Source: Pseudoalteromonas sp. '520P1 No. 423' (GTDB lineage: Bacteria; Pseudomonadota; Gammaproteobacteria; Enterobacterales; Alteromonadaceae). Taken from it: a stretch of DNA of 64,000 bases. Below are positions 55,305-63,346 of this stretch, one piece after another (position 1 is the first letter of the stretch; every line of letters begins with the position of its first letter). Where the stretch lies: positions 2,108,001 to 2,172,000 of the forward strand of contig NZ_BBZB01000001.1 of the NCBI RefSeq assembly GCF_001269985.1. The letters are read 5' to 3'. Below the pieces are notes generated by a model. The model did no database searches. It was not told the DNA's origin and was given only the letters and a program-made list of their open reading frames with translations. Both the position numbers and the translations under genes were made by a program.

Positions 55305-56012
55305 ATGGCGGATAATATCCAACCTTTACACAATCAAACACATGCTAATACAAAAATAAAAAATGGCATCAATGTCGAATTTATTAAAACTCAGCATTTA
55401 GTGCCAATTGTTGCACATGAGTTTTCACGTATTGCAAATGAGTACCCAATTGTTTTTGTTAAAAATTCAGAATCAGGTGAGTTTCAACCAGTTGCTATGC
55501 TAGGCTTAGAGCCAAATGAAAACCTAATGGTTAAAGATGACCAATGGCAAGGTGCTTACGTACCACACGCTCTGACACGTTACCCATTAGTATTATCAGC
55601 GACACCAGAAGATAAAACAAAACTAATCGTAGGTATTGTAGAATCAAGTGATTTAGTTGGCGAAGCAGAAGGCCAAGCATTATTTGACGACAAAGGCGAA
55701 GAAACTGATTACCTTAAGCGTCGTAAAGACTCTTTAATTTCTTTTGTTGAATTCTCACAAGTAACAGCTGCATTCTCTAAGTTCTTAGCAGAAAAAGAAT
55801 TGTTAACAGCGCAAACACTTACTCTAGAGATTAAAGGCGAGAAGCGTGATATCAACGGTATTCATTTAATTGATGAAAAGAAACTAAATGAGTTATCTGA
55901 TGAAGATTTCTTAGATATTCGTAAGCGTGGCTACTTAGGTCCGATTTACTCATTCTTAACTTCAATGCACCAAGTTAATCGTTTAGCACGCTTAAAGTCT
56001 GTACAAGCTTAA
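55305..56012 (+). CDS. sapC: SapC family protein
   Basis: 235 residues matching SapC: LVPIVAHEFSRIANEYPIVFVKN, PVAMLGLEPNENL, YVPHALTRYPLVLS and the C-terminal DFLDIRKRGYLGPIYSFLTSMHQVNRL. SapC was named from an S-layer linked gene, but in Alteromonadales, Caulobacter and Xanthomonas it accompanies TonB-dependent receptors and halogenase-like genes in carbohydrate loci; its function there is not known. No signal peptide is seen. The LacI-type operator lies 255 bases upstream, and a strong terminator follows. Confidence 0.93.
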   Translation: MADNIQPLHNQTHANTKIKNGINVEFIKTQHLVPIVAHEFSRIANEYPIVFVKNSESGEFQPVAMLGLEPNENLMVKDDQWQGAYVPHALTRYPLVLSATPEDKTKLIVGIVESSDLVGEAEGQALFDDKGEETDYLKRRKDSLISFVEFSQVTAAFSKFLAEKELLTAQTLTLEIKGEKRDINGIHLIDEKKLNELSDEDFLDIRKRGYLGPIYSFLTSMHQVNRLARLKSVQA

Positions 56013-56026
56013 ACTGTGTCAAAAAT

Positions 56027-56065
56027 AAAACTTAAAGCCTAAGTTATCTTAGGTTTTAAGTTTTT
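56027..56065 (+). terminator. Terminator after sapC
   Basis: AAAACTTAAAGCCTAAG and CTTAGGTTTTAAGTTTTT pair with a 4-base loop (one mismatch), followed by TTATTAA. Confidence 0.9.
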
Positions 56066-56214
56066 ATTAATCATCATTATTACAATCAATTCTCAAAATA
56101 CTTTCACCAGAAACGCTATTCTTAATACTAAAAATCAATTTATGGCATCTAATATGCTTAATTAATATGCAATTTAAAATAAACACTATATTAATCGTTT
56201 TAAGGAATTTTATT

Positions 56215-56370
56215 ATGTTTAGTAAAGAATATTGTCGAGCATTAGAATTAAGAATGTTTAAAAAAAGCAAAGAGATTCATAAGTTAAGATCTCAGATATT
56301 TTTCTTGAAAATTATCAGTTTTACATTTGTGTGTTTGTTTTTTGTTAGTCAAATGCAAATTCCAACTTAA
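56215..56370 (+). CDS. Small single-helix membrane protein
   Basis: 51 residues from ATG at 56215 with AAGGA eight bases before it. A basic helix (KEYCRALELRMFKKSKEIHK) precedes one membrane helix (IFFLKIISFTFVCLFFVSQ). It ends nine bases before the stop of the convergent channel gene. There is no family assignment, and a frame on the opposite strand (56067-56270) covers part of it; the good ribosome binding site and the sensible helix favour this one. Confidence 0.4.
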   Translation: MFSKEYCRALELRMFKKSKEIHKLRSQIFFLKIISFTFVCLFFVSQMQIPT

Positions 56371-56378
56371 ATTGCATT

Positions 56379-57365
56379 TTAACGCGTAAGTTTTTTGACA
56401 AAGACAACAACAAATAAAGCTAAAGTAAAGCTTCCTGAGAAGGCCTCAAAAGCTGCTATGAGTCTTGAGAAACCTACAGGTGTAATGTCGCCGTAGCCTA
56501 ATGTTGTAAAAGTGACTATGCTGAAATAGAGACTATTTAATAATGCTGATAGATTCTCAGATGAAGAGTTTTCAAAACTGAATCTAATAATATCGTTGGT
56601 ATAGCTAACACCAAAAATAAAATATAATAGTGCACAGCAAAATATTAAAGATAATGAAAAAAATATGACATTTAATGGTTTTTCACCATAGCCACACAAT
56701 AAATCAATAAACTTAGAGAATATACGTCGTTTTGACCACTTAGGATACTGATAACGACGCATAATGTGCTCTTGATGGGTAAACTTGCCTGATAACTCAA
56801 ATAACCCTTCAAATTCTGCTACCTTACGTAAATCTCTGTAAATTTCTTCAGATTGCTCGTAATAATCTAAAGCGACATCTAATTTACCTTTTTTAATTGC
56901 GTTATGGGCTTGTTGTTGCTGTAATATTTGTGACCCGATATCTATGTTATCAATTTTAGTGTTAAGTAGCTTAATACCTAATAAATTAGTATTTATTAAG
57001 CTGCAACAATGTAAATTAGCACTTTCTAAATTGGCTTTCATTAAAGAAGCGTCTTCAATTTTTGTATTGAAAAGGTGAGCGCCTTTTAAACTTGCACGAT
57101 AAAAATCACTCTCACTTAAATCATACCCTTCTTTAGAGCCTCGTTTAACTAAGTTTAAGCCATCTAAATTAGCACGTTTTAACTTTAATCCTCTTAAAAG
57201 TCCTCCTGATTTAGCGTATCTTTCCAGTTTATCTTTCAGATCTAGTCCACTTTTATCAAATTTTTCATCATGCCAGAAACAAAATCCGGTGCCCATATCT
57301 ATTTCCTGACAACGCTGCCCATCAGAAGAGTGGAATTTACATTTTGGTTTTTCTGTCATAATCAT
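56379..57365 (-). CDS. Pentapeptide-repeat potassium channel fusion
   Basis: 328 residues. Residues 1-35 carry Cys/His pairs (CKFHSSDGQRC, GFCFWHDEKF) that could bind a metal. Residues 55-145 are pentapeptide repeats (LKRANLDGLNL, DFYRASLKGAHL, ASLMKANLESANLHCCSL). A helical linker follows, then two membrane helices (about 233-252 and 305-325) around a pore helix with the potassium selectivity filter TLGYGD near 291. Such ion channels with a pentapeptide sensor are found in marine bacteria; the gating ligand is unknown. Confidence 0.88.
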   Translation of the reverse strand: MIMTEKPKCKFHSSDGQRCQEIDMGTGFCFWHDEKFDKSGLDLKDKLERYAKSGGLLRGLKLKRANLDGLNLVKRGSKEGYDLSESDFYRASLKGAHLFNTKIEDASLMKANLESANLHCCSLINTNLLGIKLLNTKIDNIDIGSQILQQQQAHNAIKKGKLDVALDYYEQSEEIYRDLRKVAEFEGLFELSGKFTHQEHIMRRYQYPKWSKRRIFSKFIDLLCGYGEKPLNVIFFSLSLIFCCALLYFIFGVSYTNDIIRFSFENSSSENLSALLNSLYFSIVTFTTLGYGDITPVGFSRLIAAFEAFSGSFTLALFVVVFVKKLTR

Positions 57366-57438
57366 CAGAAATTGGGTGTTTTATATTTATATAATGGTAG
57401 CAGGAATCTTACAGCTTGCTAAAAAATCAACTAATGAA

Positions 57439-59103
57439 TCAATTTTTTTTGAATCCAGATGAAATCCTTTTGAAGTCATTCCGTAAATTAATGTAACGTT
57501 CTTCATGCAAATGAGGCAACTTTATGCCATCAACTAATTTGAAAGTGTTTATACATTTTTGATGTATTTGTTGTTGATCATTTTCTGAATGTTGAAGTAC
57601 TTGTAATAGGGCTTGAATTAAATTTAAAGCACTACCTGTGTTTACAGCTGCATATTCTAATGCTTTTTCAAAAGACTCTATTGCTAAACTGAAATTGCCT
57701 TTTTTATACTCTCCAATGCCCTTTTTATTATGTTCTTCGAATAAACTTATGCTTTCTTGTGACTTTGTGATTTGATCCTTTAACATACCATCAACAAAAA
57801 CTGTGTTTGAATTTTTATCACTTAAGCGTGCTTGCTGCTCTGATGCGGCTTCAAACTCACCAATTTGCATTAACGTGAGAATCGATTCAGGATATAAATC
57901 AAAAGATAGGTCTTCATTGTTTTCATCTAATTTAACTTGTAGATTCGCAAGGTCTTTTTTTGCGTTTAAAAATTCACCTTGAACTGCATGGATCCTTGCT
58001 TTGCATAAAGTTTCAAAAGATGAAAATGATGTTTTTTCAAATAGCTTTTTCTCATTTTTAGCTTGTTGAATTGCTAATTTTGTTTCTTTTAAATAATGCT
58101 CTTTATCGGGAACGTTATCGCAATTGTGGGCTGCATCGAGTAAAGAACGAATATAATTTAATTGATGGTCAATTGATTGATGTATTGATTTTTTGCTCAT
58201 ACTCAATAATGACTGACATGCATTAACTAAACTGTTGTAAGCATTATTCTGTCTAGCAATATCAGCCAATAAATATTGTCTAGAAAATGAATATGGGGAA
58301 ATTGAAGAACTTTTCTTGATGGCATTTAAAGCTTGTGTTTTTTTACCTTTCGCTAATAAGCATTTAGCTTTTATATCATGTGCCTCTACATGAAATCTAT
58401 TTTGTTCTAAGACTTCTTCACATAGTTCTAATGCGTCATCAAATAAATCTTGTTGATATAATATACTTGCTAAAGAAGTTAAAGCCCAAGGGACACGCTT
58501 ATTGCTGAGTTCATTCACTAAAATTTTCTCAGCTTCATTAAAGTTTTTTTGCTCTATATATAAATTTGATAATAGTTTTGAACAGTATTGTCTATACCGA
58601 TTTTTTTGGTCGATAATTTTTTTCACTTCTTCTATCGCACAATCATTATCATTTTTAGATAATGCGACTAACGCAGGTTTTAGCGTTAACTTTCTACTAT
58701 GAACTTTATCAATTCGCTTTTTTAAAACTCCTTGAGAGAAAGGTTTTACTAAATAGTCATCGGGTTCGGCTTCCACAGCACCTAACACCATAGGTCTCGT
58801 TGTTTCTCCAGAAATAATCATATAGATAGCATCAACAACTAGGCAGTCTTTTGCCCTGAGTTCTTCTAATAACTGCCTTCCATTTTTACCTAAACCTAAA
58901 TTATAATCTATAAATAGTAAGTCAAATTTTACTTCCATACATTGCTGAATGGCAGATTCACCCGTATCTGCGAAATGAATATTTCTGGCGCCTAAGCCAA
59001 ATAACATGCCTTTAAGTAAAGTTTGAAAAGAGCGTTGATCGTCTACAATCAAAACTTTCTTTTCTTTAAAGTTAATCATTTCTTTTTTTGGCATTTTACT
59101 CAT
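57439..59103 (-). CDS. Response regulator with long TPR-like C-terminus
   Basis: 554 residues. A receiver domain (about 14-135) has VLIVDDQRSFQTLL, the phospho-acceptor Asp in LLFIDYNLGLGKNG, and Lys in DDYLVKPFS. The remaining 400 residues are helix-turn-helix repeats of TPR type (for example FNEAEKILVNELSNKRVPWA, DDALELCEEVLEQNRFHVEA, GNFSLAIESFEKALEYAAVN). There is no DNA-binding or enzymatic output domain, so it must act by protein contacts. No histidine kinase lies next to it. Confidence 0.88.
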   Translation of the reverse strand: MSKMPKKEMINFKEKKVLIVDDQRSFQTLLKGMLFGLGARNIHFADTGESAIQQCMEVKFDLLFIDYNLGLGKNGRQLLEELRAKDCLVVDAIYMIISGETTRPMVLGAVEAEPDDYLVKPFSQGVLKKRIDKVHSRKLTLKPALVALSKNDNDCAIEEVKKIIDQKNRYRQYCSKLLSNLYIEQKNFNEAEKILVNELSNKRVPWALTSLASILYQQDLFDDALELCEEVLEQNRFHVEAHDIKAKCLLAKGKKTQALNAIKKSSSISPYSFSRQYLLADIARQNNAYNSLVNACQSLLSMSKKSIHQSIDHQLNYIRSLLDAAHNCDNVPDKEHYLKETKLAIQQAKNEKKLFEKTSFSSFETLCKARIHAVQGEFLNAKKDLANLQVKLDENNEDLSFDLYPESILTLMQIGEFEAASEQQARLSDKNSNTVFVDGMLKDQITKSQESISLFEEHNKKGIGEYKKGNFSLAIESFEKALEYAAVNTGSALNLIQALLQVLQHSENDQQQIHQKCINTFKLVDGIKLPHLHEERYINLRNDFKRISSGFKKN

Positions 59104-59173
59104 ATGTTTAGCCTTTCACTATTATGAATAGTAAACTATTTAGCTTAAAACTGCGTTAGAAATTTAATTAGAG

Positions 59174-59869
59174 ATGACTTTGCATATAGATTATCAGTTA
59201 AAAAAAAGCCAAAAACGTAAAACAATTGCCATTAATATAAAAAACTCTGAAGTAACCGTATTAGCACCTCATTTTGTTCCAAAGTCATATATAGATGATT
59301 TGATTATAAAGAAACACCAATGGATAAATAATAAAATTGCTGAGCAACAATTAAATACCGATGCAATTAAAAATAAAAAATCACCGTTGGAAACACAATC
59401 ATTTAAATTATTTGGTGAAACGATTTCAATACAATTGCTGCGCTCAAATGTATCTAGTATTGAGTTTGATGGTAAAACCTTATTTTTATCTGCAGCAAGT
59501 AGAGTCAAAAATTTACAAGCGCATTATCAAAAACAATTAAAGGTTTTTTTAAAACAAAGTCTTGATTCATACTTAGATATTAAATTGCCTGAAGTATCTA
59601 ATTATATGGAATTGAGTTTTACGAACTATCAAATAAAAACTTATAAGAGAAGATGGGGGTCATGTAACTCAAAGAAAGAATTAACTTTTAATGTTTTATT
59701 AGCTGGCGCACCTAAGTGGGTGATTGATTATGTGATCGTGCATGAAATCTCCCATCTAAAATACTTAGATCATAGCAAGCGTTTTTGGCGATTAGTAAAC
59801 AGTCATTATTCAAATGTAACGGAGGCTGAATCTTGGTTGAAAATAAATGCAATGAGTTTAGATATTTGA
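59174..59869 (+). CDS. ygjP: YgjP-type metallopeptidase-domain protein (DUF45/M48-like)
   Basis: 231 residues. The N-terminal beta-domain (SQKRKTIAINIKNSEVTVLA) is followed by YKRRWGSCNSKKELTFN and the zinc motif VHEISHLKYLDHSKRFW, in which HEISH and the later His are metal ligands. This is the YgjP/DUF45 family; some members are linked to UTP-related hydrolysis or to type I restriction loci. Here the gene is alone, divergent from the regulator gene with 70 bases between. Confidence 0.88.
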   Translation: MTLHIDYQLKKSQKRKTIAINIKNSEVTVLAPHFVPKSYIDDLIIKKHQWINNKIAEQQLNTDAIKNKKSPLETQSFKLFGETISIQLLRSNVSSIEFDGKTLFLSAASRVKNLQAHYQKQLKVFLKQSLDSYLDIKLPEVSNYMELSFTNYQIKTYKRRWGSCNSKKELTFNVLLAGAPKWVIDYVIVHEISHLKYLDHSKRFWRLVNSHYSNVTEAESWLKINAMSLDI

Positions 59870-59982
59870 ACTGGAATTGGTGTTTTATACGAAAATTATA
59901 AGATGAGTAGATAAAGGCATAGCTGTATAATGAAGATATTAAATAAAATTTTAATTATTTAGAATAGTAGGTAATTTGAAAC

Positions 59983-60067
59983 TGGTGGAGGGAGGTGGAT
60001 TCGAACCACCGAAGGCTGAGCCGTCAGATTTACAATCTGATCCCTTTGGCCACTCGGGAACCCCTCC
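59983..60067 (-). tRNA. tRNA-Tyr (GTA), copy 1
   Basis: Read on the minus strand: acceptor GGAGGGG pairs with TCCCTCC; the anticodon loop is GATTGTAAATC (GTA); a long variable arm (class II tRNA) and the T-loop TTCGAAT follow; A73 and the CCA end are encoded. 85 bases, the normal length for tRNA-Tyr. Confidence 0.96.
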
Positions 60068-60138
60068 GCAGTATGCGGCGAATAATAATATTGAATTATT
60101 AAAGCTTGTATTCACACTTTACTCGGCCAAGAAAAAAG

Positions 60139-60223
60139 TGGTGGAGGGAGGTGGATTCGAACCACCGAAGGCTGAGCCGTCAGATTTACAATCTGATCCC
60201 TTTGGCCACTCGGGAACCCCTCC
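60139..60223 (-). tRNA. tRNA-Tyr (GTA), copy 2
   Basis: Identical in sequence to the gene at 59983-60067, 71 bases upstream of it on the minus strand and nearest to the promoter. Both copies form one transcript, as in many gammaproteobacteria. Confidence 0.96.
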
Positions 60224-60237
60224 AGAACACGAAGCGG

Positions 60238-60265
60238 ATATTATCAAAATTATCACGGCTGTAAA
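60238..60265 (-). promoter_or_regulatory. Promoter of the tRNA-Tyr pair
   Basis: On the minus strand TTTACA (-35, 60260-60265) and TAATAT (-10, 60238-60243) are 16 bases apart, followed by the GC-rich discriminator CCGC, typical of stringently controlled tRNA promoters. Confidence 0.7.
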
Positions 60266-60278
60266 GTTATTTTTTTAA

Positions 60279-60576
60279 ATTTATGACTGTTTGCTTGAAT
60301 ACTGCTCATTTAGCTTGAAATGCAATCAATGTAGCTTTATTTATATTGTGTTAGGTTTAGTCTTGAACTAAACCTGAGGTTTCAATTTCAATACTTATCC
60401 CCTGACTTTTAATAAAGTGGTCATTCAGCGGGGGACTTAAGGTGTTTAAGAAGTTGTTTCTTTATATGGCGCTTTGATTAAGGAACGCCATTTATTTTAT
60501 AAAAAGAGCGCAATTTAATTTAAGATATTAATGGTTAGGCCGATAGGGTTTTATCTACCTTACCAAGAGTAATTTG
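60279..60576. other. Intergenic region with hairpins and a MITE end remnant
   Basis: No gene is seen in about 300 bases. AGGTTTAGT / ACTAAACCT (60353-60375) is a perfect 9-bp hairpin. 60400-60434 contains CCCCTGA..TCAGCGGGG and matches the inner end of the MITE-like repeat (TGGTCATTCAGCGGG against TGGTCACTCAGCGGG). ATGGCG / CGCCAT at about 60458-60485 is a third hairpin. Confidence 0.45.
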
Positions 60577-61092
60577 ATGCAACTTGAAAATATTTTGACT
60601 AATGAAATGCAACTAGGCAATCAATTGTCTCTTTGTGTTGCGCAGAATCGTCGAAATGATTTTTCAATTCTTTTGGCTATGTTATCAAAAGATGCTCTAG
60701 ATTTTTCTCAGTTTCACTTACCGCAAAGTGACCCTCAAAGTTTTGATAATAAAGATACAAACCTTAGATTATTATTAGGGGCTGCTGCTGAGCAAAAGTT
60801 GGCACCATCAGAGTATAATATGTTAATTGGTAAGGAAAACGCTAAAATTATTCAAAATCAAGGAATAGATCAGTTTAAACTGATGAATTGTTTATCACCT
60901 GAACCTTTGGCTATTAGAGATGATCTGAGTCATATAAATAGCCAAATTATAGATAATTGTGAATTGTCTGTTAGAAAGAGAATACAGTCTAATGATATTC
61001 AGTTAAGTCAAAACCAAATGAATGCGGTAGATTTTTATAATCAGTTACAAGAGCCTAAGTTATACGAACCTTTAACATTACTTCAGGCGTAA
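60577..61092 (+). CDS. Hypothetical protein, possibly VC2046/SO_2500 family
   Basis: 171 residues from ATG at 60577; a TTG directly before it is in frame but not needed. The protein is cytoplasmic and mostly helical: NEMQLGNQLSLCVAQNRRND, FSILLAMLSKDALDF, LRLLLGAAAEQKLAPSEYN. This looks like the gammaproteobacterial VC2046/SO_2500 family of unknown function, but I rely on memory of its general form, so confidence is low. A convergent YchJ gene follows. Confidence 0.6.
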   Translation: MQLENILTNEMQLGNQLSLCVAQNRRNDFSILLAMLSKDALDFSQFHLPQSDPQSFDNKDTNLRLLLGAAAEQKLAPSEYNMLIGKENAKIIQNQGIDQFKLMNCLSPEPLAIRDDLSHINSQIIDNCELSVRKRIQSNDIQLSQNQMNAVDFYNQLQEPKLYEPLTLLQA

Positions 61093-61126
61093 ATTATCAC
61101 CTGAAGTAAATTTATCATTTATATCT

Positions 61127-61585
61127 TTACTGGTAATGACACTTTTTGAATTTTTTATTGCTTCCACAAGGACATACATCATTCCTATTTAGTTTTACTT
61201 CTGGTGTATCTTTAATATCACCGTCTAAGTAAAACCACGCACCCTCTACTTTTATAAATTCAGATTTTTCATGTAACGTACAGTAAAGGTTACCAAATAA
61301 ATAATGGGCTTTGAATTGAACGTAACCTGTATCGGATTGGTCTTGTGAATCAATTATTTCTAGCTTTATAAATTGACAGCTATTAGCAAATTCAGCGATT
61401 TCTTTTACTGGATTTTCAGCTTGTTTATCTTTTGCATAGGTATTGAATATATACTTTGCATTACCTTGGGCATATGCACTGTAGCGAGAGCGCATTAAGG
61501 TTTCTGATGATTGCGCTATTTTATCACCGTCAATATAAGGTTTACAGCAACTTTCAAAGATCTGTTCATGACCACAAATACACAT
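61127..61585 (-). CDS. ychJ: YchJ family protein with SEC-C zinc motifs
   Basis: 152 residues: an N-terminal CICGHEQIFESCCKPY cluster, LMRSRYSAYAQGNAKYIFNTY of the YchJ fold, and a C-terminal SEC-C motif RNDVCPCGSNKKFKKCHYQ with CxCx8CH zinc ligands. Both zinc motifs are intact and the length equals E. coli YchJ (152). The molecular role of YchJ is unknown. Confidence 0.92.
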   Translation of the reverse strand: MCICGHEQIFESCCKPYIDGDKIAQSSETLMRSRYSAYAQGNAKYIFNTYAKDKQAENPVKEIAEFANSCQFIKLEIIDSQDQSDTGYVQFKAHYLFGNLYCTLHEKSEFIKVEGAWFYLDGDIKDTPEVKLNRNDVCPCGSNKKFKKCHYQ

Positions 61586-61650
61586 ACTTTATTCAATCTA
61601 CCTTTAAAAAATTTCTGCAAGTTTAACAAAAATTTTTGAATATTAAATTT

Positions 61651-62085
61651 TTAACTAAGGTAATGGCTGTTAATTGTTTGTTTTTTATCGCTGAAGCAGT
61701 ATAGGTTTGTATTTGAAGATATTTTGGCCTTGGTTAATAAATCTAGTTGATAATCATTTAGCATGTTTGTCCAAGTGATCACAGCAGAGAAATTGCCATT
61801 ATTTAATGCAGAATTAAGCACGTAATCTAAATTTGATAAATGTTTTTGCCTGATCACTAATAATTTTGATTTATCAATTGAACAAGAGTCTAACAGTGAT
61901 TTACTTGGCACTTGATCTGGTGCAATTAACAGTGTCCAACCGCTTTGGCTGTTATATTGATGCAATATTTTCATTAGCTCAAAAGTAGCTGAAATATCAT
62001 CTTCAATTTCTATTAGCTGAATAGAAGATTGCGTTTGATTTAAGTCGTAGCTTTTTACAGTTCTAATATCAATTGTTTGCAACAT
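61651..62085 (-). CDS. sulA: SulA-like cell division inhibitor
   Basis: 144 residues. GWTLLIAPDQVPSKSLLDSC, DKSKLLVIRQKH, and ALNNGNFSAVITWTN follow the SulA/SulA-like pattern (RecA-related fold) by which SulA binds FtsZ and stops division during DNA damage. The N-terminus is short. Upstream, three direct TATACAGT half-sites (62106-62141) resemble LexA half-sites, though none forms a full CTGT-N8-ACAG palindrome. The identification rests on these motifs; the SOS link is inferred. Confidence 0.72.
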   Translation of the reverse strand: MLQTIDIRTVKSYDLNQTQSSIQLIEIEDDISATFELMKILHQYNSQSGWTLLIAPDQVPSKSLLDSCSIDKSKLLVIRQKHLSNLDYVLNSALNNGNFSAVITWTNMLNDYQLDLLTKAKISSNTNLYCFSDKKQTINSHYLS

Positions 62086-62105
62086 AAATTATCTCACTGG
62101 TGATT

Positions 62106-62141
62106 TATACAGTAGTTGTTGTATACAGTAGTTTATACAGT
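62106..62141 (-). promoter_or_regulatory. Three LexA-like half-sites before the sulA-like gene
   Basis: TATACAGT occurs at 62106-62113, 62122-62129 and 62134-62141, all in the same direction (ACTGTATA on the coding strand). The SOS box of gammaproteobacteria is a palindrome of such halves; here only same-orientation halves are seen. Confidence 0.4.
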
Positions 62142-62179
62142 GGGTTGATGCAAGTACTTTTTGATAATTTTTTAATCAA

Positions 62180-63175
62180 TTATTCACTTTTATTTTGTGA
62201 TTCAATATAAAATTTATACTCTTCATCTTGAATTTGTTCATAAAGATTAGCAGCTTGGGTTTGTGCATCTTTAATTTGTTTTGCACATAACAGCCTTTGG
62301 AGTTTACCTTTAGCTTCTACAGCTTCAATCATGCCTTGTGACTCAGCTAATGTAAGCCAAGTAACTGCGTGATACTCGCTTTGTGGTAATCCATTGCCTT
62401 TTGCAAACATTAAACCTAAGTAATATTGTGCTTTAACATGGCCGGAAATTGCTGCTCGGCGCATCCATTTTGCTGCACCGACGTCATTTTTACTTTTTGC
62501 CATATGTATTGATGTGGCAAATAATTGCTCTTTACTTGGTTGCAGTTTAGCTGGAGAGGTAAGTGTTTTATGATTAGAATCTATTATGTCGATCAATTTT
62601 GAAAATGTATTTAAAAGTTGCTCTTCTAATTCAAATAAGGTTAATTCTTTTAGAGCTGCTTGGTTTTTATCCGTCGTTTCTTCAGTAGCAAGTATTTCAG
62701 TTGTATCTATTTTTGTGTTAGCAATTGCAGAATTGTCTAATTCAGAGCTATCTAATTCAGGACTGTCTAATTCAGGGCTATTTAGTTCAGGACTATCTAA
62801 TTCAGGACTATCTATTTCAGAGCTATCTATTTCAGAGCTATCTATTTCAGGGCTATCTATTTCAGAGCTATCTATTTCAGAGCTATCTATTTCAGAGCTA
62901 TCTATTTCAGGGCTATCTAATTCAGTGTTATCTAATTCAGGACTGTCTAATTCAGGGTTATCTAATTCAGGGTTATCTAATTCAGGGTTATCTAATTCAG
63001 GGTTATCTAATTCAGGGTTATCTAATTCAGGACTATCTATTTCAGGGTTATCTAATTCAGGGTTATCTAATTCAGGACTATCTAATTCAGGGTTATCTAT
63101 TTCAATACTGTCTATCTCACTATTATCTAATTGAGAATTTTCTAATTTAGCTGAATCTATTTCAATGTTGTCCAT
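62180..63175 (-). CDS. Sel1-repeat protein with a 5-residue tandem repeat N-terminus
   Basis: 331 residues. Residues 1 to about 160 are some thirty repeats of five residues of the type L/I-D-N/S-P/S-E, very acidic and without signal peptide. Residues 185-300 hold Sel1-type TPR units (AAKWMRRAAISGHVKAQYYL, AKGNGLPQSEYHAVTWLTLA). Sel1 proteins serve as scaffolds. The repeat differs from the classical pentapeptide repeat A(D/N)Lxx, so a right-handed beta-helix is not certain. The DNA is nearly identical from unit to unit. Confidence 0.85.
   Translation of the reverse strand: MDNIEIDSAKLENSQLDNSEIDSIEIDNPELDSPELDNPELDNPEIDSPELDNPELDNPELDNPELDNPELDNPELDSPELDNTELDSPEIDSSEIDSSEIDSSEIDSPEIDSSEIDSSEIDSPELDSPELNSPELDSPELDSSELDNSAIANTKIDTTEILATEETTDKNQAALKELTLFELEEQLLNTFSKLIDIIDSNHKTLTSPAKLQPSKEQLFATSIHMAKSKNDVGAAKWMRRAAISGHVKAQYYLGLMFAKGNGLPQSEYHAVTWLTLAESQGMIEAVEAKGKLQRLLCAKQIKDAQTQAANLYEQIQDEEYKFYIESQNKSE
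62736..63135. repeat. 15-bp tandem repeat array within the Sel1 gene
   Basis: TCTAATTCAGGGTTA and close variants (TCTATTTCAGAGCTA, TCTAATTCAGGACTA) follow one another without interruption. The unit is a multiple of three, so a change in copy number keeps the frame; it also opens long false frames on the other strand. Confidence 0.9.
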
Positions 63176-63346
63176 AATGCTATATCCACAGTTTATTTTT
63201 ATACTATGATTCTAGTTTACTAATCAATATAAGCATTATTGAGATCTTTAATAACGCTGTGTTTATTAGAATTTTTACTCCGAGTGTTACGTAAGTTACA
63301 ATAGCGACACATCTAATTATGCTTCACAACCAAAAGAAATAACTTC

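Noticed and set aside
56067..56270. A 67-residue minus-strand frame after sapC
   Set aside because: It starts within low-complexity AT-rich DNA, lacks a ribosome binding site and conflicts with a better-supported small gene at 56215.
59976..60278. A 100-residue frame with a repeated VEGGGFEPPKAEPSDL segment
   Set aside because: It is the antisense reading of the two tRNA-Tyr genes, a well-known false protein.
62736..63135. Regular array considered as CRISPR
   Set aside because: There are no spacers: the 15-bp units are contiguous, in frame and coding.
62586..63150. Long plus-strand frames rich in SNSGL or YLIQ repeats
   Set aside because: They arise because the 15-bp tandem repeat keeps all frames open; the minus-strand Sel1 gene explains the DNA.
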